Of a stretch of DNA of 64,000 nucleotides, positions 60,142 to 64,000 are shown piece by piece. The first letter of the stretch is position 1. Each line of letters opens with the position of its first letter. The translations under genes were made by a program, and so were the position numbers. Source of the stretch: SFWF01 sp045537915 (GTDB taxonomy: Bacteria; Bacillota; Clostridia; Oscillospirales; Acutalibacteraceae); NCBI GenBank assembly GCA_045537915.1, contig JAZSQK010000012.1, forward strand, positions 16,473-80,472, given 5' to 3'. The notes beneath the pieces are model-generated. The model did no database searches. It was given only the letters and a program-made list of their open reading frames with translations, and had not been told where the DNA came from.

Positions 60142-60214
60142 AGCTGGTGGACGGACTCGAACCCCCGACCTGCTGATTACAAATCAGCTGCTCTACCAAC
60201 TGAGCTACACCAGC
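60139..60214 (-). tRNA. tRNA-Thr (anticodon TGT)
   Basis: Minus strand. Acceptor GCTGGTG/CACCAGC, D-arm GCTC/GAGC, anticodon stem GCTGA/TCAGC with loop TTTGTAA (TGT), T-arm GGGGG/CCGTC. The T-stem has an apparent G-G mismatch at the third pair and a G-U pair. Discriminator T and CCA are encoded. 76 bases. Confidence 0.93.
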
Positions 60215-60307
60215 ACGATTTTAATTAGCCTTAACACTATACCATAATGTTTTTCTAATGTCAAGGCAAAAATTTGTCAAAAATCGTGTTTTTTTACTTT
60301 TTAATTA

Positions 60308-60336
60308 TTTACTTTTCAGAAAAAATCTGTTATACT
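60308..60336 (+). promoter_or_regulatory. Promoter of the hydrogenase operon
   Basis: TTTACT at 60308-60313, 17 bases and TATACT at 60331-60336 with a TG-like element before it, about 80 bases before the NuoE-like gene. Confidence 0.65.
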
Positions 60337-60414
60337 TTTAACAAGTTATGCAATGTGAGAAGTTATACCCTTTTAACCTTGCAATAATTGAATACTTTTC
60401 AGGAGGAAAGTTTT

Positions 60415-60912
60415 ATGAAAAAACCTATCAGCTCGATGCCTTTTAACGGAACTCCCGAGCAGGAGGCAAAGCTCAAGGCCATCATTGAAGAGAAGAAGCA
60501 TATCGATGGTTGCCTTATGCAGATTATGCAGGAAGCTCAGGAAATTTACGGATATCTGCCCTTAGAGGTTCAGCAGATAATTGCCGAAGGTCTCGGAATT
60601 TCGGTAGAGAAGGTTTACGGCGTAGCTACCTTCTACGCTCAGTTTGCTCTCTCCCCCAAGGGCAAGTACAACATCTCTGTATGCCTTGGAACTGCTTGTT
60701 ATGTTAAGGGAGCACAGAAGCTTATTGATAAGCTTGTTGAGCTTCTCGGAATTCAGCCCGGAGAATGTACTCCCGACGGAAAGTTCTCACTTGAGGCCTG
60801 CCGTTGCATAGGCGCTTGCGGACTTGCGCCGGTACTTACCGTAAATGATGATGTTTACGGCCGTCTTACCGACAAGGATATAGAAGGAATTCTTGCGAAG
60901 TACGCAGACTAA
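60415..60912 (+). CDS. NuoE/HymA-like [2Fe-2S] subunit
   Basis: 165 residues of the thioredoxin-like [2Fe-2S] family. Helical N-terminus (LMQIMQEAQEIYGYLPLEVQ), then SVCLGTACYVKGA and ACRCIGACGLAPVLTVND give the four Cys ligands (C-x4-C, C-x3-C). It transfers electrons in NADH-linked hydrogenases. AGGAGGAAAG lies before the ATG. First gene of the operon. Confidence 0.92.
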   Translation: MKKPISSMPFNGTPEQEAKLKAIIEEKKHIDGCLMQIMQEAQEIYGYLPLEVQQIIAEGLGISVEKVYGVATFYAQFALSPKGKYNISVCLGTACYVKGAQKLIDKLVELLGIQPGECTPDGKFSLEACRCIGACGLAPVLTVNDDVYGRLTDKDIEGILAKYAD

Positions 60913-60937
60913 AAACCAGATATTAAGGAATAACCGT

Positions 60938-61294
60938 ATGAAGATTAGTGAGATTAAAGAAATTCTCGATGCCGAAGTAATCTGCGGCGAGGAGCTGATT
61001 GACCGTGAGGTATCCTCGGCTTTCGGAAGCGATATGATGAGTGATGTTTTAGCCTACGCTAAGGCAGACTCGGTTTTACTCACGGGACTTGTCAATCCCC
61101 AGACCGTACGCACCGCTTTAATGCTTGATATGCAGGCTATAGTTTTTGTTCGTGCAAAGAAGCTGACCCAAGAGGTTATAGCACTTGCAAAGGAGAGCGG
61201 AATAGCTGTCCTTTCGACCGACTGCCGTATGTATGAAACCTGCGGCAAGCTATACGCAAAAGGACTGAAGGGAAGCGGCGAGATCGATGGCTGA
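60938..61294 (+). CDS. DRTGG-domain protein (first of two)
   Basis: 118 residues. MKISEIKEILDAEVICGEEL, SDVLAYAKADSVLLTGLVNPQ and VIALAKESGIAVLSTDC match DRTGG domains, found in hydrogenase-linked regulatory operons of Clostridia. Role unknown. Overlaps the next gene by 8 bases. Confidence 0.75.
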   Translation: MKISEIKEILDAEVICGEELIDREVSSAFGSDMMSDVLAYAKADSVLLTGLVNPQTVRTALMLDMQAIVFVRAKKLTQEVIALAKESGIAVLSTDCRMYETCGKLYAKGLKGSGEIDG

Positions 61295-61709
61295 GGCTGT
61301 CAGATTTCATTTTTTAGTTGACGGAGAAAACTTTACAATGGCAGGTCAGGCATCTGTCGCCGTAAAGAAAAATCTCCGACAGCTTGGGATCGACCCCGAT
61401 ACTATTCGCAGGGTTTCGATTGCGATGTATGAGGGTGAGATAAATATGGTTATTCACGCCGGTGGAGGCGAGGCAGAGGTTCTTGTGTATGAAGATGCAG
61501 TCGAGATAATTCTGACCGACCACGGCCCCGGCATTCCTAACGTTTCTCTCGCTATGCAGGAGGGCTTTTCAACCGCCCCCGACAAGATTCGTTCTCTCGG
61601 CTTTGGCGCAGGTATGGGACTGCCCAATATGAAGCGCTATACCGATAATATGGAGATAGATACCAAGCTCGGCGAAGGAACCAAGATTACGATGAGGGTA
61701 AATTTCTGA
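61287..61709 (+). CDS. HATPase/anti-sigma-like ATP-binding protein
   Basis: 140 residues, GHKL fold. RRVSIAMYEGEINMVIHAGGG holds the N box, LTDHGPGIPN is the G1 box and FGAGMGLPNMKRY the G2 box. Similar to RsbW anti-sigma kinases, but the operon implies a hydrogenase-linked sensor. Ends 4 bases before the hydrogenase gene. Confidence 0.85.
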   Translation: MAEAVRFHFLVDGENFTMAGQASVAVKKNLRQLGIDPDTIRRVSIAMYEGEINMVIHAGGGEAEVLVYEDAVEIILTDHGPGIPNVSLAMQEGFSTAPDKIRSLGFGAGMGLPNMKRYTDNMEIDTKLGEGTKITMRVNF

Positions 61710-61713
61710 TAAT

Positions 61714-62985
61714 ATGAATACATATAAACATTCGGTTTCTCTTGATTCTTCAAAATGCACCGGCTGTACCACCTGCCTTCGTCACTGTCCCACTGAGGCG
61801 ATAAGGGTTAAGGACGGTCACGCCGTAATAAACGCTGAACGCTGTATTGACTGCGGCGAATGCATAAGGGTTTGTCCCCACAATGCAAAGAAGGCGGTCT
61901 GCAGCAAACTCAGTAAGATGGATAGGTTTAAGTATAAAATTGCTTTACCTGCCCCGTCTCTTTACGGCCAGTTTGAAGAGCTTTCGGATGTTGACTATGT
62001 GCTTCAGGGGCTTCTTGATATGGGCTTCGATGAGGTCTATGAGGTATCGAGAGCCGCAGAGCTTGTGAGTGAATACACAAGGAAATTTCTCGAGACCGAC
62101 GGTATCAAAAAGCCGGTTATCAGTTCAGCCTGTCCCGTTATTACAAGACTTATCGCTTTAAGATTTCCCTACCTTAAGGATAATCTTATGCCGCTGCTTC
62201 CTCCTATGGAGATTGCGGCAAAAAGGGCAAAGCGCAGAGCGCTTCGTGAACACGAGGAGCTGGGCGAAAAGGATATAGGCGTTTGCTTTATCTCCCCCTG
62301 TCCCGCAAAGGCGAGTTATGTTAAAAACGGCTTCGGCAGTTATGTAAGCTCGGTCGACTGCGTTGTTGCGATAAGCGATATTTATTTTGAACTTTTAAAC
62401 CTTATGAAGAGGGAATTGCCCCCCGCTCCGCTCTCCCGTTCGGGAGTTATCGGAATAAGCTGGGCAACTTCGGGTGGAGAGTCGTCTGCACTTTTCAATG
62501 AGAAATATCTTGCGGCCGACGGAATTGAAAACTGCATAAAGGTGCTCGACCAGATTGAAAGCGGCGCTATACCGAACCTTGAATTCGTTGAGCTTAATGC
62601 CTGTACAGGCGGCTGTGTCGGCGGCGTACTGACAATGGAAAATCCCTTTATCGCAAAGGCAAGACTTCAGACACTTCGCCGTTACCTCCCCCTTTCCCAG
62701 AACTTCCACGAGGGAAGAGAGTTCATTCCCGAGGACAGCTTCTTTGAAGATGTTCCCGAGTATATGCCAATGAACCGACTTGCCGACAATATCGGAGAGT
62801 CGATGAGAATGATGGCAAAAATGCAGAGTATCCGTGAAACACTCCCCGGCACAGACTGCGGCGCCTGTGGCGCACCTAACTGCAGAGCCTTGGCCGAGGA
62901 CATCGTTCGGGGAGAGCGTACGATTGATGCCTGCGTAATAATGAAGCTTAAAAATTTGACCGAGGGTGAACAGAATGACGGTTAA
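61714..62985 (+). CDS. Sensory-type [FeFe] hydrogenase-like protein
   Basis: 423 residues. Two [4Fe-4S] ferredoxin motifs near residue 14-65 (CTGCTTCLRHCP, CIDCGECIRVCP). The middle has the hydrogenase large-subunit pattern: SSACPVITRLI, ISPCPAKASYV and LNACTGGCVGG (in place of the usual H-cluster motifs TSCSPAW, MPCTAKKFE and EVMACPGGCIGG). The C-terminal TDCGACGAPNCRALAEDI adds another [4Fe-4S] cluster. This resembles the HydS/group C-D family, thought to sense H2 or redox instead of doing bulk catalysis. Confidence 0.85.
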   Translation: MNTYKHSVSLDSSKCTGCTTCLRHCPTEAIRVKDGHAVINAERCIDCGECIRVCPHNAKKAVCSKLSKMDRFKYKIALPAPSLYGQFEELSDVDYVLQGLLDMGFDEVYEVSRAAELVSEYTRKFLETDGIKKPVISSACPVITRLIALRFPYLKDNLMPLLPPMEIAAKRAKRRALREHEELGEKDIGVCFISPCPAKASYVKNGFGSYVSSVDCVVAISDIYFELLNLMKRELPPAPLSRSGVIGISWATSGGESSALFNEKYLAADGIENCIKVLDQIESGAIPNLEFVELNACTGGCVGGVLTMENPFIAKARLQTLRRYLPLSQNFHEGREFIPEDSFFEDVPEYMPMNRLADNIGESMRMMAKMQSIRETLPGTDCGACGAPNCRALAEDIVRGERTIDACVIMKLKNLTEGEQNDG

Positions 62986-63301
62986 TGAGTTAAAGAACAA
63001 ATTAAACCTTACCGCTGTCGTTCTGCCCAACGGTGACCGTGAGGTCACGGGCTGCTATATCGGAGATCTGCTCAGTTGGGTTATGGGCAGAGCCCAATCG
63101 GGCGATGCCTGGATTACCATTATGTCAAATATAAATATTGTTGCCGTTGCGGCGCTTTGCGACACGGCCTGTATCATTCTTGCCGAGGGTGTAACGGTCG
63201 ATGAAGAGGTTAAGGCCGCTGCAGAGGGAAGAGATATAAATATTCTTTCTGCCGATATGAGCGCTTACGCTCTGACGAGCAGCATTTCGGAGCTCATATA
63301 A
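62975..63301 (+). CDS. DRTGG-domain protein (second of two)
   Basis: 108 residues. VNELKNKLNLTAVVLPNGDREVTGCYIGDLLSW and ACIILAEGVTVDEEV are typical for the second DRTGG protein of such operons. The ATG at 62975 is inside the hydrogenase gene by 11 bases; GAGGGTG is upstream. The stop overlaps the next start by one base. Confidence 0.72.
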   Translation: MTVNELKNKLNLTAVVLPNGDREVTGCYIGDLLSWVMGRAQSGDAWITIMSNINIVAVAALCDTACIILAEGVTVDEEVKAAAEGRDINILSADMSAYALTSSISELI

Positions 63302-64000
63302 TGAGCCGCTACTACTACGATTTTCATATTCATTCCTGTCTGTCCCCCTGCGGCGACGACGAAATGACACCCAACAACCTCGTCAACATGGCACAGCTTG
63401 CGGGGCTTAACGCAATCGCGCTGACCGACCATAATACCTGCGGCAACTGCGCGGCGGCGGCAACGGTCGCCGAAGAACTCGGCATGATCTTTTTGCCCGG
63501 TATGGAACTGTGTACCGCCGAGGAAGCGCACGTCGTGTGTCTGTTCCCCACCGTGGAAGCAGCCCGGCAATTTGAAGCGCATATTACCCCTACGTTGCCA
63601 CCGATCAAAAACCGACCGGACATCTTCGGCGAACAGATTTTGTGTGACGCGGAGGATCGGCCCATCGGCACGAAAGAGATCCTGCTCACCACCGCCTCCT
63701 CAATCAGTGTGGACGGCATTGCGGCACTCGCCCGTTCGTTCGGCGGCACGGCGTTCCCCGCGCACATCGACCGCCCGTCGTACAGCGTCACCGCCGCGCT
63801 CGGCGACTTGCCGCCGCTCGGCTTTATGGCGATAGAGATTACCAAAAAGGGCAATGTGGAGGAGCTTTCTTCCCGCTATTCCGAAATCGTCGGAAAACCG
63901 CTTTTGCAAAACTCCGATGCTCACCGCTTGGAGGATATTCAGGATGCCGGCCCGTATCTGGACCTGCCGGACAACTCACCCGAAACCATCATCGCCGCCT
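63301..64000 (+). CDS. PHP-domain protein, 3'-truncated by the window edge
   Basis: At least 233 residues. YYDFHIHSCLSPCGDDEMTP, LTDHNTCGNC, GMELCTAEE and AFPAHIDRPS, then NSDAHR are the PHP metal-binding motifs. It follows the DRTGG gene in the usual order for these operons. After about codon 14 the DNA turns strongly GC-rich (about 65% at 63421-63480 and 77% at 63721-63780, hand counts; about 52% at 63181-63240), so the gene may be a join of two sources. Confidence 0.85.
   Translation, partial: MSRYYYDFHIHSCLSPCGDDEMTPNNLVNMAQLAGLNAIALTDHNTCGNCAAAATVAEELGMIFLPGMELCTAEEAHVVCLFPTVEAARQFEAHITPTLPPIKNRPDIFGEQILCDAEDRPIGTKEILLTTASSISVDGIAALARSFGGTAFPAHIDRPSYSVTAALGDLPPLGFMAIEITKKGNVEELSSRYSEIVGKPLLQNSDAHRLEDIQDAGPYLDLPDNSPETIIAA

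Noticed and set aside
59914..60228. A 104-codon frame across the tRNA-Thr locus
   Set aside because: Same artefact: WTDSNPRPADYKSAALPTEL is a translated tRNA-Thr.
1..64000. CRISPR arrays, insertion sequences and rRNA genes
   Set aside because: No regularly spaced repeats, transposase or rRNA sequence was seen.

Overview
The window looks like a chromosomal segment of an anaerobic, endospore-forming Clostridia member, probably near Oscillospiraceae/Ruminococcaceae. This rests on a spoVT gene, a SpoIIQ-like M23 protein, a SCIFF peptide with its radical-SAM maturase, a sensory-type [FeFe] hydrogenase cluster, a tetrahydrofolate riboswitch before an ECF folate transporter, strong AGGAGG ribosome sites and about 45-52% GC in the core. 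The species cannot be named from sequence alone.

Layout. 1-2660 is an AT-rich arm with a truncated PadR regulator, a HAAS/FtsW-like membrane protein, a VanZ-like protein and a small protein typical of mobile elements. 2920-11523 holds spoVT and then a complete translation/RNA operon (rimP-nusA-rnpM-ylxQ-infB-rbfA-nrnA-truB-ribF). 11539-20277 is mostly minus strand: a SpoIIQ-like peptidase, aroK, a likely 6S RNA, rnhA, lexA with its operator, an SPFH/ribbon-helix-helix pair, a FAD dehydrogenase and folT with a THF riboswitch. 20601-24267 is a hexuronate operon (uxaB-uxaA) with an AEC transporter. 24357-26851 has DegV, an XRE membrane regulator, a TM2 protein and a small lipoprotein. 27055-31802 is a complete liv branched-chain amino-acid ABC operon, followed by an SDR, a CapA-like protein, greA and a membrane protein.

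35470-45766 (minus strand) is a compact block of twelve intact phage genes: small and large terminase, a 53-residue protein, scaffold, capsid, portal, adaptor, beta-propeller protein, fibre, XhlA-like protein, holin and amidase. No integrase, repressor, replication, tape-measure, sheath or attachment site is visible. It sits between two strong terminators and is the best candidate for an undescribed system: a domesticated particle-forming or gene-transfer-agent-like locus, a satellite, or the late half of a decayed prophage. Function cannot be decided from sequence.

45911-50469 holds ruvX, a histidine phosphatase, a PfoR-like EIIC protein, nth, tcdA and a polysaccharide deacetylase. tRNA-Arg (50761-50837) and tRNA-Thr (60139-60214) each lie just before a similar arrangement: the tRNA terminator is duplicated about 200 bp away, and between the copies lies a 143-157 bp hairpin-rich insert with a shared fold and shared CGGTGCCC motif. 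This is a second strong candidate for something new. Between them are a DUF3048 lipoprotein, an SDR-PHP pair, a nudix hydrolase, a membrane glycosyltransferase, scfA/scfB, a histidinol-phosphatase-like protein and glycerate kinase. 60415-64000 is a sensory hydrogenase operon (NuoE-like, DRTGG, HATPase, [FeFe] hydrogenase-like, DRTGG, PHP). The last PHP gene runs off the window and changes to much higher GC after about 63340, which suggests recombination or an assembly join.
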